DNA of 9,915 nt from positions 1 to 9,915 of the forward strand of contig CAMXYZ010000034.1 in the NCBI GenBank assembly GCA_947253305.1, in the 5' to 3' direction. The notes under the pieces are model-generated. The model ran no database searches. It saw nothing but the letters and a program-made list of their open reading frames with translations, and was not told the DNA's origin. The position numbers and the translations under genes were made by a program. Below, piece by piece: positions 1 through 6,317 of the stretch. Source of the DNA: an uncultured Helcococcus sp. Lineage in GTDB: Bacteria; Bacillota; Clostridia; Tissierellales; Peptoniphilaceae. Positions within the stretch are counted from its first letter, which is position 1. Each line of letters begins with the position of its first letter.

Positions 1-834
1 AAATTAGGTCATGAAAAGCAAGCAGATATACTAATTGCTACAGACCCAGATGCAGATAGAACTGCTTTAGAGGTTTTAGATGAAAATGGAGAATATAGAT
101 TCTTAACAGGTAATGAAATAGGTTCATTATTGACATATTATATTTTATCAAGACTAAGTGAACAAAATAAACTTCCACACAATCCTGTAATTGTTAGATC
201 AATAGTTACCACAGATTTGACGGATAAGATTGCTGAGAAATATGGAGTTGAAAGTCAAGCGGTATTAACAGGTTTCAAGAACATCTATGCTCCAGCAAAT
301 GAATGGGATAAAACAAATGAAAAAACTTTTGTTTATGGATTCGAAGAAAGTATAGGATATTCTTACGGTACACAGGTTAGAGATAAAGATGCTGTATCTT
401 CAGCAATGATGATTGTTGAAATGGCTGCTTATTTTAAGAAACAAAATAAATCTTTAATTGATGTATTAGAAGATTTGAGCAAGGAACACGGATATCATTC
501 TTCAAAATTAATTTCAATAGTTATTGAAGGTCTTTCAGGACAACAACTAATTGGAAGAATTATGGAAGAGTTTAGAGCTAATCCAATCAAAGAAGTAGCA
601 GGTAAAGAATTAGTTGAGATTACTGACTATGAATTTGATGAGACAGGATTACCAAAATCAAATGTATTGAAGTATAAATTAAGTGATGGTTCATGGTATG
701 TATTAAGACCATCAGGTACAGAACCAAAGATTAAACTTTACATTTACTCTGTTGCAGATGATGCAGAAAGTGCACAGAAAATGGTTGATGCTATTTATGA
801 AACAGCAAATGCAAAAATACACTCAGTAGAATAA
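1..834 (+). CDS. pgcA: Phospho-sugar mutase (phosphoglucomutase type), 5' end missing
   Basis: This is the C-terminal 277 residues of an alpha-D-phosphohexomutase, which interconverts hexose-6-phosphate and hexose-1-phosphate in the cytoplasm and feeds UDP-sugar and envelope glycan synthesis. The frame is open to base 1, so the gene begins upstream of the window. The Met codon at 130 is internal. Visible residues 15-20 read DPDADR, the metal-binding loop; residues 114-120 read FEESIGY, the sugar-binding loop; and residues 236-242 read RPSGTEP, the phosphate-binding loop of domain 4. The phosphoserine loop would lie upstream and cannot be checked. Family members are usually about 560-580 residues, so roughly half is present. 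The FEES loop followed by an RDKDA stretch resembles the Firmicute PgcA-type phosphoglucomutases more than GlmM, but substrate preference is inferred. A long hairpin terminator follows at once, so this is probably the last gene of its transcript. Confidence 0.93.
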   Translation, partial: KLGHEKQADILIATDPDADRTALEVLDENGEYRFLTGNEIGSLLTYYILSRLSEQNKLPHNPVIVRSIVTTDLTDKIAEKYGVESQAVLTGFKNIYAPANEWDKTNEKTFVYGFEESIGYSYGTQVRDKDAVSSAMMIVEMAAYFKKQNKSLIDVLEDLSKEHGYHSSKLISIVIEGLSGQQLIGRIMEEFRANPIKEVAGKELVEITDYEFDETGLPKSNVLKYKLSDGSWYVLRPSGTEPKIKLYIYSVADDAESAQKMVDAIYETANAKIHSVE

Positions 835-844
835 TATTTTAAAT

Positions 845-908
845 AGGAAGAGAATTAATTAAGAAAATTTTAATCTTTGTAATATGTTCTTAATTGTTCT
901 CTTCTTTT
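845..908 (+). terminator. Rho-independent terminator of the phospho-sugar mutase gene
   Basis: The 5' arm at about 845-865 (GAAGAGAA, then AATTAAGAA) pairs with 887-906 (TTCTTAATT, then GTTCTCTTC). The stem is about 18 bp with one small asymmetric bulge, closes a roughly 21-base loop, and runs into TTTT at 905-908. The loop is longer than usual and the U-tract short, so termination may be incomplete. The 3' arm also contains the probable -35 of the next operon. Confidence 0.7.
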
Positions 909-922
909 AATTTTGGTATAAT
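894..922 (+). promoter_or_regulatory. Sigma-A-type promoter of the FHA-SEDS-PBP operon
   Basis: A perfect TATAAT lies at 917-922, with TTGTTC at 894-899 as a weak -35 seventeen bases upstream. The predicted start is near 929, leaving a leader of about 17 nt with AGAGGTG as the ribosome binding site. The -10 sits inside an 11-base dyad, GGTATAATACC (915-925). The -35 overlaps the 3' arm of the upstream terminator hairpin. Confidence 0.55.
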
Positions 923-945
923 ACCATTAACAAAAGAGGTGTATT

Positions 946-1458
946 ATGGCATTAGATATGAATATTATAAGACAAATATTTTTTAAGAATATAATAGGAG
1001 AAATAAATTTATATAATTTAATATCGTTTATTTTAAAATTCTTTATCGTATTTATTGTCCTATATTTTATATATATGATAGTAAAACTTATTATCTTAGA
1101 TATCAGAAATATCGATTATTCAATTAAAAAGAAAGTAGCATATATAATCGTTAAAGATAATAATAAAGAAGAAACTAGATATAGACTTGAAGCTGTTAAT
1201 AAAATTGGTAGGTCCATTACAAACGATATAGTATTAAATAGTAATTTAGTATCTAAAGAACATGCAGATATCATTGAATCTGATGGAAGTTATTTTGTTA
1301 TAGATAAAAACTCATCTAATGGTACATTTGTTAATGGACAAATTGTAGATTCTAATATAGAGTTGTTAAACGGAGACATAATTGAAATAGGTGATTATAA
1401 GATAGAATTTATCGAAGAAATAATTTCAGAATCATTAAGTGAGGATGAAGATGAATAA
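946..1458 (+). CDS. Membrane-anchored FHA-domain protein
   Basis: This 170-residue protein has one hydrophobic segment at about residues 22-52 and a cytoplasmic forkhead-associated (FHA) domain at about 64-155. The FHA hallmarks are all visible: GRS at 88-90, SKEH at 103-106 and SSNGTFVNG at 123-131, which are the phosphothreonine-contacting Arg and Ser, the structural His and the Asn-Gly turn. The domain is therefore probably a working phosphothreonine reader. The tail (SESLSEDEDE) is acidic. It overlaps the downstream SEDS gene by 8 bp, which suggests translational coupling. FHA-SEDS-PBP order recalls the actinobacterial fhaB-rodA-pbpA cluster, where FHA proteins link Ser/Thr kinase signalling to cell-wall synthesis. 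No kinase or phosphatase gene is in this window, so its partner is unknown. The start is set by AGAGGTG about 6 bases upstream of the ATG. Confidence 0.9.
   Translation: MALDMNIIRQIFFKNIIGEINLYNLISFILKFFIVFIVLYFIYMIVKLIILDIRNIDYSIKKKVAYIIVKDNNKEETRYRLEAVNKIGRSITNDIVLNSNLVSKEHADIIESDGSYFVIDKNSSNGTFVNGQIVDSNIELLNGDIIEIGDYKIEFIEEIISESLSEDEDE
1439..1444 (+). promoter_or_regulatory. Ribosome binding site that fixes the SEDS gene start at 1451
   Basis: GTGAGG inside the last codons of the FHA gene is placed 6 bases before ATG 1451. The in-frame GTG at 1439 and ATG at 1445 have no Shine-Dalgarno of their own at suitable spacing, so 1451 is preferred. Confidence 0.6.
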
Positions 1459-2710
1459 TTTTGATCCGAATTTGAAAACAAAGAAAAAAATTAATTTAAG
1501 TTTAATAATTTTATTATTATCTTTACAATTTTTGGGGATTTCTATGTCTGTAATTTATAATACAGATTTAGAGAATACAACTATATATTTAGCATATTCA
1601 TTCATACTAATATCACTAGTATCTAATTATTTTTTACCTAAGATTACTAAAGGTGATCAAACATTTATATTTTTAGTGAATTTACTTTATACGATAAGTT
1701 TAATTATGCTATTAAGACTTACAAATAATTACGCTAAAAATCATATAATTTGGTATATAATTGGTATTTTTGTATATTTAATTACATTTTATACAATAAG
1801 ATTAATCGATAATTATATAAAAGATAAATTTATATTTTTTCTTATATTAACTACACTTACATTTTTAATAACCTTAGTTTTTGGATTCGTATCTGGGGGT
1901 TCTAAAAACTGGATTCAAATAGGAAGATTTAGTGTACAATTATCAGAATTTGCAAAAATATCTTATATATTTATGATTGCTTCATATTATTATAAATATG
2001 AAGCATTCATAGAAAAGAAATTTGGAAAATACTATATAGTACTGGCAACTTATATATTTATGTTACTATTTTTCCTACAAGGAGAGCTTGGAACAGCAAT
2101 ACTGTTTTTTGCAATACTTCTTTCTTCAATTTTTGTATTTGAAAAAAGAATTCCATTTATTATATTTAATATAGTACTTGGCCTTATTGGTATATATTTA
2201 GCATCATTAGTACTTGCTCATATTAAGGTAAGGTTTGATATATGGTTAGATCCCTGGAGCGATTACAATAATAAAGGATACCAAATAATTCAGGGATTAT
2301 TTTCTATAGCGAATGGAGGTTTCTTTGGATCTGGTATTGGTCTTGGCTATCCTAATTTAGTGCCTGTAGTAGAATCGGATTATATCTTAACTGCAATAAT
2401 AGAAGAAATGGGAATATTTTTAGGTTTTGCTATTATATTGATCTATATTTTAATATTTTATAAATCAATTAAAGTAGCAATAGAATTTAGAAATAATTAC
2501 TATAGCTCACTATCATTATCAATTGGATTAATTTATTCATTCCAAGCATTAATAATGTTTGGTGGAATATTGAAACTAATTCCTTTAACGGGTATTACAA
2601 CTCCATTCCTAAGTTATGGAGGATCTTCTACTTTAACAAATTTTGTATTACTTGGAATTTTACAATATATTACAGCAAAAACAGGGGTGAATTATGAAAG
2701 ATACAATTAA
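1451..2710 (+). CDS. FtsW/RodA/SpoVE (SEDS) peptidoglycan glycosyltransferase
   Basis: This 419-residue polytopic membrane protein, with about ten hydrophobic segments, belongs to the SEDS family. These proteins polymerise lipid II into glycan strands as partners of a class B PBP. Signature stretches are SGGSKNWIQIG at about residues 148-158 (with the conserved Trp near 154), QGELGTA in place of the commoner QPDLGTA, WLDPW followed by GYQIIQG, ESDYILTAIIEE with Asp310 at the position of the essential extracellular-loop Asp of RodA/FtsW, and LSYGGSS near 387-393. Catalytic residues therefore look intact. Start 1451 is chosen because GAGG precedes it by 6 bases; starts at 1439 (GTG) or 1445 would add 4 or 2 residues. 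It overlaps the PBP gene by 17 bp. Whether it serves elongation (RodA), division (FtsW) or sporulation (SpoVE) cannot be told from sequence. The pairing with a PbpA-like PBP suggests a dedicated SEDS-bPBP pair. Confidence 0.93.
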   Translation: MNNFDPNLKTKKKINLSLIILLLSLQFLGISMSVIYNTDLENTTIYLAYSFILISLVSNYFLPKITKGDQTFIFLVNLLYTISLIMLLRLTNNYAKNHIIWYIIGIFVYLITFYTIRLIDNYIKDKFIFFLILTTLTFLITLVFGFVSGGSKNWIQIGRFSVQLSEFAKISYIFMIASYYYKYEAFIEKKFGKYYIVLATYIFMLLFFLQGELGTAILFFAILLSSIFVFEKRIPFIIFNIVLGLIGIYLASLVLAHIKVRFDIWLDPWSDYNNKGYQIIQGLFSIANGGFFGSGIGLGYPNLVPVVESDYILTAIIEEMGIFLGFAIILIYILIFYKSIKVAIEFRNNYYSSLSLSIGLIYSFQALIMFGGILKLIPLTGITTPFLSYGGSSTLTNFVLLGILQYITAKTGVNYERYN

Positions 2711-4082
2711 TAGAAAACTAATAATTTTACTATCAGTAATTACATCCTTATTTTTAATAATTGCACTTTACTTAATATACTTTGAGTTAACTAAAGCAAA
2801 TTTTTATAATGCCCATTCTTTTAATCAAAGAAATTATGTTGATGAAAACACTTATAAAAGAGGAAGCATTTATGATACAAATGGTAAACTTTTAACAGAA
2901 AGTGTTAAAACTGAAGATGGAAATAAGAGAATAAATACTTATAATTTTATTTTCAGTCCAATAATTGGATATAGTAATAACAGATTTGGTAAAACAGGAA
3001 TAGAATCAAGTATGAACAGTCAATTATTAAATATTATTAGAAACCAAGATATATTTGATAAAATCGAGAATATTGCCAAAGACAGTCAGCATGGTAGTGA
3101 TGTATACTTAACCATAGATAGTAATTTACAAGAATATATATACGATCAAATGGGCGATAAAAAAGGTGCTGTTATAGTATCTGATCCAAAAACAGGAAAA
3201 ATAATCTCAATGGTTTCAAAGCCGACATTTAATCTTAATGCGCTTGAAGAAAATTGGGATGATTATATGAATTCTGATGATGCTATAATGATTAATAGAG
3301 CAACTCAAGGAAGGTATGAGCCAGGTTCAATATTTAAAGTAATTAGTTCACTAGCATTTCTGGATAATAATATAGATCTAAATTATTATGACAAGGGTAG
3401 TGCTACAATTGCGGATTATACTGTTAATAATTTTAGCGGAATAGCATATGGAGAAATTGATTTAAGAAAAGCATTAGAGGTATCTTCAAATGCATACTTT
3501 TTTGAAAAGTCTAAAGAGATTAGTAATGAAAGTTTTATTTCAACACTAAATGATTTTGGATTTAATAAGGATTATGATTTGGGATTGATTAGAAAAAATT
3601 CTCTAGTTCCATTTAAGTCAGGATTATCAGACTTAGAAAAAGGCAATGCAGCATATGGACAAGGAGAAACCTATGTAGTTCCTATAGATATGTTAAATGT
3701 AATCAATGCGATAGCTAATAATGGAGAAGTTTATCAGCCTTATCTAGTTGATAAAATAGTAAAAGATTCAGAAAGTAGAATAACTGAGCCTAAAGTATTA
3801 GTAGATAAAATTAACTCTAAAAATGCGGATACTTTAAGAGATTATTTAGCATCTGCAGCAAACTATAATGGAATCGGTGATAATTATGGAATAAGCATTG
3901 CTGGTAAGACTGGAACAGCAGAGAATGATACAGATTTTGCTCACAGCTGGTATATAGGAATGTCTCCATCAGAAGATCCAAACTATACTATAGTTGTTAT
4001 TTTAGAAAATACAGGCGGTGTAGCTATAGATTATGCAGCTCCACTAGCTGAAAAAATTTTCTATTATTTAAATAATGAATAA
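2694..4082 (+). CDS. Class B penicillin-binding protein (PbpA-like transpeptidase)
   Basis: This 462-residue D,D-transpeptidase crosslinks peptidoglycan outside the membrane. Residues 8-30 form an N-terminal signal anchor. RGSIYDTNGK at 56-65 begins a short, incomplete dimerisation region, which includes a GKTGIE motif. The transpeptidase domain runs from about 140 to the end, with the three catalytic motifs intact: Ser212-Ile-Phe-Lys215 (SxxK), Ser264-Ser-Asn266 (SxN) and Lys405-Thr-Gly-Thr (KTG). It is much shorter than typical PBP2/PBP3 proteins and close in size and layout to actinobacterial PbpA, for which FHA-RodA-PbpA is the usual gene order. The start lies within the end of the SEDS gene and is preceded by a strong GGGGTGA site, so the two partners are probably translationally coupled. 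The C-terminus is at the end of the catalytic domain, with no PASTA repeats. A hairpin terminator follows directly. Confidence 0.93.
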   Translation: MKDTINRKLIILLSVITSLFLIIALYLIYFELTKANFYNAHSFNQRNYVDENTYKRGSIYDTNGKLLTESVKTEDGNKRINTYNFIFSPIIGYSNNRFGKTGIESSMNSQLLNIIRNQDIFDKIENIAKDSQHGSDVYLTIDSNLQEYIYDQMGDKKGAVIVSDPKTGKIISMVSKPTFNLNALEENWDDYMNSDDAIMINRATQGRYEPGSIFKVISSLAFLDNNIDLNYYDKGSATIADYTVNNFSGIAYGEIDLRKALEVSSNAYFFEKSKEISNESFISTLNDFGFNKDYDLGLIRKNSLVPFKSGLSDLEKGNAAYGQGETYVVPIDMLNVINAIANNGEVYQPYLVDKIVKDSESRITEPKVLVDKINSKNADTLRDYLASAANYNGIGDNYGISIAGKTGTAENDTDFAHSWYIGMSPSEDPNYTIVVILENTGGVAIDYAAPLAEKIFYYLNNE

Positions 4083-4090
4083 TTAAAGCA

Positions 4091-4128
4091 AAAAAATACT
4101 TGATGAATTTTATCATCAAGTATTTTTT
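4091..4128. terminator. Bidirectional terminator between the PBP and NAD kinase genes
   Basis: AAAAAATACTTGATGA (4091-4106) and TCATCAAGTATTTTTT (4113-4128) form a perfect 16-bp inverted repeat around a 6-base loop. A T-run closes it on the plus strand and, through the A-run, on the minus strand. It lies between two convergent genes and serves both. The last two bases lie in the NAD kinase stop codon. Confidence 0.88.
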
Positions 4129-4927
4129 AAATGAATTTATATTTAATATTTTTCCAGAACCAATTTTTATCGAATACTAGTTTATTAATAGTTGATTCCG
4201 CTAAACTTATTTCGAGAAAATTAATATTTGAAAATCTTTGATAGAAACCGTCTATTGTAAGAGTAGATTCTGAAGTCTCTCTTTTTCTAGTAATTATTTT
4301 AATTTTTGTTTCCTTTGGAACTACAAGACTTTTATCTAAAGATCTATGCAGTGTTGATCTTATTGCCGCTAATGGAGTTAATTGGAATGCATCCATATTT
4401 TGATACATAATAGATCCACCTGCAGAAAGATTATAGGCGGTAGAACCTGATGGTGTTGAGAAGATTATACCATCTCCAGCGAAACTCTGTAATAAAACAT
4501 CATCAACATATAAATTAAAATGTAATACTGAAGCATATTTTGCTTTTAATACTATTTCATTAATACTTTTAAATTCATATACTCCATCATCAGTGCCAAC
4601 CTTACATTCTAAAAATCTTAAATTATTTATTATATAATCTTTTTTTGCTAGCTTTTGTATAGCTTTTTTGTAATTATCTTTTTCTATATCATTATAAAAT
4701 CCTAGATGTCCTGTATTAATACCAATAAATGGGGTAGTCGAGAATTTAGAATCGTGTACAGCTTTAATAAATGTACCATCGCCACCTATTACTAGGTTAT
4801 AATCAGCGTCATCATTATTGTTTTCGTTAATAATATAATCATTCTTAATTAATTCTTTTTCAACTAATTCTTTTACGGATTTTGTAATATCATATGGATT
4901 TGAAAAAATATTAACCTTTTTTTTCAT
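4127..4927 (-). CDS. nadK: NAD kinase
   Basis: This 266-residue cytoplasmic enzyme phosphorylates NAD to NADP using ATP or polyphosphate. All family signatures are present: GGDGTF at 48-53 (nucleotide and metal loop), NTGHLGF at 71-77, an Asn-Glu pair at 123-124, TPSGSTAYNLSAGG at 158-171 (NAD-binding Gly-rich motif), and LTIDG at 223-227. The length is normal for Firmicute NadK (about 265-285). The start is set by a strong AGGAGGG ribosome binding site 3-4 bases upstream on the minus strand (complement of about 4931-4938). It is a single-gene unit, divergent from the small-RNA and YtxH transcript and convergent with the PBP operon. In many Clostridia nadK lies beside recN or argR; that context is absent here. 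Confidence 0.95.
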   Translation of the reverse strand: MKKKVNIFSNPYDITKSVKELVEKELIKNDYIINENNNDDADYNLVIGGDGTFIKAVHDSKFSTTPFIGINTGHLGFYNDIEKDNYKKAIQKLAKKDYIINNLRFLECKVGTDDGVYEFKSINEIVLKAKYASVLHFNLYVDDVLLQSFAGDGIIFSTPSGSTAYNLSAGGSIMYQNMDAFQLTPLAAIRSTLHRSLDKSLVVPKETKIKIITRKRETSESTLTIDGFYQRFSNINFLEISLAESTINKLVFDKNWFWKNIKYKFI

Positions 4928-4968
4928 TTTCCCTCCTAAAAATGTTTAGAAATTTAAAATTTGAGTAT

Positions 4969-5007
4969 ATATATAGCATAGTGGAAAAACAATACTATGC
5001 TATATAT
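4969..5007. repeat. 14-bp perfect inverted repeat in the nadK upstream region
   Basis: ATATATAGCATAGT (4969-4982) and ACTATGCTATATAT (4994-5007) are perfect inverted copies around an 11-base spacer. Neither side ends in a T-run, so a terminator is unlikely. It lies 42-80 bases upstream of the nadK start, at or just downstream of the probable minus-strand -10. It could be an operator or a stem-loop in the nadK leader. Confidence 0.6.
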
Positions 5008-5008
5008 G

Positions 5009-5037
5009 ATTATATAGTAAATATATCAAATTTGAAA
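5009..5037 (-). promoter_or_regulatory. Possible nadK promoter (minus strand)
   Basis: On the minus strand a perfect TATAAT lies at 5014-5009, preceded at 17 bases by a poor -35 (TTTCAA, 5037-5032). An alternative is TTGATA (5029-5024) with TATATA (5006-5001), also 17 bases apart. AT-richness makes chance matches common, so only the region is supported, not the exact start. Confidence 0.33.
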
Positions 5038-5065
5038 CTTTTCAAATAATAAAATATTTGATATA
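5022..5065. repeat. Nested inverted repeats at the divergent promoter region
   Basis: An outer pair, TATATCAAAT (5022-5031) and ATTTGATATA (5056-5065), encloses an inner dyad, ATTTGAAA-CT-TTTCAAAT (5030-5047). Both are perfect. The inner dyad covers the -35 of the small-RNA promoter and the possible -35 of nadK, a placement typical of an operator. AT bias lowers the significance. Confidence 0.5.
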
Positions 5066-5067
5066 AT
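5039..5067 (+). promoter_or_regulatory. Sigma-A-type promoter of the 6S-like RNA and probably of the YtxH operon
   Basis: TTTTCA (5039-5044), 17 bases, then a perfect TATAAT (5062-5067). The expected start seven bases on is A5074, which is exactly the first base of the 14-bp closing stem of the RNA described next. No other promoter is evident before the YtxH gene. Confidence 0.6.
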
Positions 5068-5073
5068 ATAAGT

Positions 5074-5223
5074 ATCCACAAGAAACTTTATAATTAACCT
5101 ACACTAATTATAAGGGAATCCTGATTTTATTTAGTTGATACAATGCCTTAGATGGACTGTAGATATTAAATATAGGGAACCCACCTTCACATAAGAAGGT
5201 ATAATTATCAGTTTTTTGTGGAT
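5074..5223 (+). ncRNA. ssrS: Structured RNA, probably a 6S RNA (SsrS-like)
   Basis: About 150 nt fold into the rod of a 6S RNA, which mimics an open promoter and binds sigma-A RNA polymerase. The ends, 5074-5087 and 5210-5223, pair over 14 bp with one G-U. A central bubble follows. Its 5' strand can form a 9-bp hairpin (5088-5096 with 5105-5113) and its 3' strand the hairpin ACCUUC/GAAGGU (5183-5188 with 5195-5200). An interrupted terminal stem lies between: UCCU 5119-5122 with GGGA 5175-5178, UAUUUAGU 5128-5135 with 5165-5172, and UACA 5139-5142 with UGUA 5158-5161. The segment CCUGAU...UUAGUUG and the later GGGAACCCA resemble, from memory, Gram-positive 6S RNAs. It is somewhat short for the family. 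The alternative is a riboswitch-like leader of the YtxH gene, because only 32 bases separate it from that start and no terminator follows. The fold was derived by hand. Confidence 0.6.
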
Positions 5224-5255
5224 TTATCTATATGACAATACTTTAGGAGGTAATT

Positions 5256-5780
5256 ATGTCAATAAGAGAATATTTCGTAGCAAAACAAAGAGAAATGGAA
5301 AGAAAAAAAAGAATGGAAACTGCTGGTAAAGTAGGATTTGGTTTAGCTATAGGGACATTATTAGGTTCAGCAGCAGGGGTACTATTTGCTCCTAAATCTG
5401 GTAAAGAAACTAGACAAGATATTAAAGATGCAGCAATTGATACAAAGAATCAAATTCAAGATAAAACAACTGAATTAGGAAATGAAGTTCAAAAAACATA
5501 TAATAAAGCAGTTGAAAAAGTTACAGAATTCGGTCAAGATAGATTAACAGAATTAAAAAATGTAACAGAAGATGTAGAAGAAAAAGTTGGAGAACTTAAA
5601 GATAAAGCTTCTGATAAAGGCAAAGAATTAGCAAAAGAAGCAGAAAAAAAAGCTAATGAAGTAAAAAAAGAAGCATCTGAAAAGGTAGAAAAAGGTGCTA
5701 AAAAAGTAGAAGAAGGCGCTAAGAAAGTAGAAGATAAAGCTAAAGAAGAAAAAAAAGAAGCTAATAAGAAATCAAAATAG
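5256..5780 (+). CDS. YtxH-like small membrane protein with Lys/Glu-rich repeat tail
   Basis: This 174-residue protein has a basic N-terminus, a Gly-rich hydrophobic segment at about residues 24-45, and the YtxH-family signature FAPKSGKETR at 44-53 straight after it. The rest, about 54-174, is almost entirely Lys, Glu, Ala and Asp. It contains tandem 7-residue units (EKGAKKV, EEGAKKV, EDKAKEE near 145-165), predicting a long amphipathic helix or coiled coil like those of LEA or apolipoprotein-type proteins. In Bacillus, ytxH belongs to a SigB-dependent general stress operon with ytxG; the molecular role is unknown. Here it precedes a DUF948/YtxG-like gene. The start follows a strong TAGGAGGT site. 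Transcription probably begins at the promoter of the structured RNA, 180 bases upstream. Many A-runs in the tail region reflect Lys codons. Confidence 0.85.
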   Translation: MSIREYFVAKQREMERKKRMETAGKVGFGLAIGTLLGSAAGVLFAPKSGKETRQDIKDAAIDTKNQIQDKTTELGNEVQKTYNKAVEKVTEFGQDRLTELKNVTEDVEEKVGELKDKASDKGKELAKEAEKKANEVKKEASEKVEKGAKKVEEGAKKVEDKAKEEKKEANKKSK

Positions 5781-5789
5781 GAGGCTATA

Positions 5790-6245
5790 ATGTTTGCATC
5801 AGCAATTAATGTGGCTTTTACTGTGCAAGATTTATTACTAGCACTTCTTGTAATAGCTGGAATTGTTGCATTAGTTTTTCTTACAAAACTATTTATGTCA
5901 ATTGCAAAAATAACTGATAATATTGGCAGTGTTTTGAAAGATAATAAAGAACATCTTAATGCAACTCTAGAGAACTTACCTAATATAACAAACAATGTAA
6001 ATAATACTATTACAAATGCGAATAGATTAATTAATGGAATTGAACCTTCAGTAGTGTCAACGCTACAAGATGTAAGTAATGTTACATCTCAATTATCAAA
6101 TGTAACTACAAATATTTCAGATACAGTTGAAGTAGTAGGATTGTCAGTAGCTGACACAGCAAGCAAATTCACATCATCATTTTCAAGTGCAACTGATAAA
6201 TTCACATTATTTAGAGGAATATTAGGTTTATTATTTAGAAAATAA
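5790..6245 (+). CDS. DUF948/YtxG-like membrane protein
   Basis: This 151-residue protein has one N-terminal transmembrane segment (about residues 14-37, LLLALLVIAGIVALVFL). A Ser/Thr/Asn-rich helical region follows with recurring Asn-Ile/Val-Thr units (for example NVTSQLSNVTTNISDT), of the heptad type seen in DUF948 proteins, which also resemble chemoreceptor linker helices. It ends in a short hydrophobic basic tail, LFRGILGLLFRK. B. subtilis YtxG is a DUF948 protein encoded beside YtxH, so the pairing here, although in reversed order, supports the call. The start has AGGAGGC 6 bases upstream, and that site overlaps the YtxH stop codon, so the two genes are co-transcribed and probably coupled. 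Function is unknown; a stress or envelope role is inferred only from Bacillus. A terminator follows. Confidence 0.75.
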   Translation: MFASAINVAFTVQDLLLALLVIAGIVALVFLTKLFMSIAKITDNIGSVLKDNKEHLNATLENLPNITNNVNNTITNANRLINGIEPSVVSTLQDVSNVTSQLSNVTTNISDTVEVVGLSVADTASKFTSSFSSATDKFTLFRGILGLLFRK

Positions 6246-6251
6246 TTTTGG

Positions 6252-6282
6252 AAAAAACGTATTTTAATTAATACGTTTTTTT
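6252..6282 (+). terminator. Rho-independent terminator of the YtxH-DUF948 operon
   Basis: AAAAAACGTATT (6252-6263) and AATACGTTTTTT (6270-6281) pair perfectly around a 6-base loop and end in seven T. The A-run makes it potentially bidirectional. It insulates the ribosomal protein operon, whose promoter begins 3 bases later. Confidence 0.85.
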
Positions 6283-6284
6283 AT

Positions 6285-6313
6285 TTGAGATAAATTTTTC
6301 TTTATGATATAAT
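6285..6313 (+). promoter_or_regulatory. Promoter of the rpsB-tsf-pyrH-frr operon
   Basis: TTGAGA (6285-6290, five of six matches), a 17-base spacer and a perfect TATAAT (6308-6313) form the best sigma-A promoter in the window. The expected start is near 6319-6320, giving a leader of about 94 nt before rpsB. Confidence 0.8.
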
Positions 6314-6317
6314 ATTG

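Noticed and set aside
130..834. Start of the phospho-sugar mutase at ATG 130
   Set aside because: The frame is open to base 1 and the DPDADR metal loop lies upstream of 130, so this Met is internal.
1439..2710. GTG 1439 as start of the SEDS gene
   Set aside because: That codon is part of the ribosome binding site for ATG 1451; no upstream Shine-Dalgarno supports the longer form.
4969..5007. Terminator at the inverted repeat upstream of nadK
   Set aside because: Neither strand has a T-run after the stem, and no gene ends nearby.
5074..5223. c-di-AMP (ydaO/yuaA) or other known riboswitch
   Set aside because: GGGAAUCC- and GGGAACCC-like pieces hint at it, but the expected order of conserved motifs and the CUAAC...CG...GC end are absent. 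The bubble-and-rod fold fits 6S better. A covariance-model search would decide.
5534..5995. Open frame of 153 codons on the minus strand across the YtxH and DUF948 genes
   Set aside because: Its Ser/Phe/Leu-rich, low-complexity translation is what the antisense of Lys/Glu codons gives. It has no credible start site and overlaps two better-supported genes.
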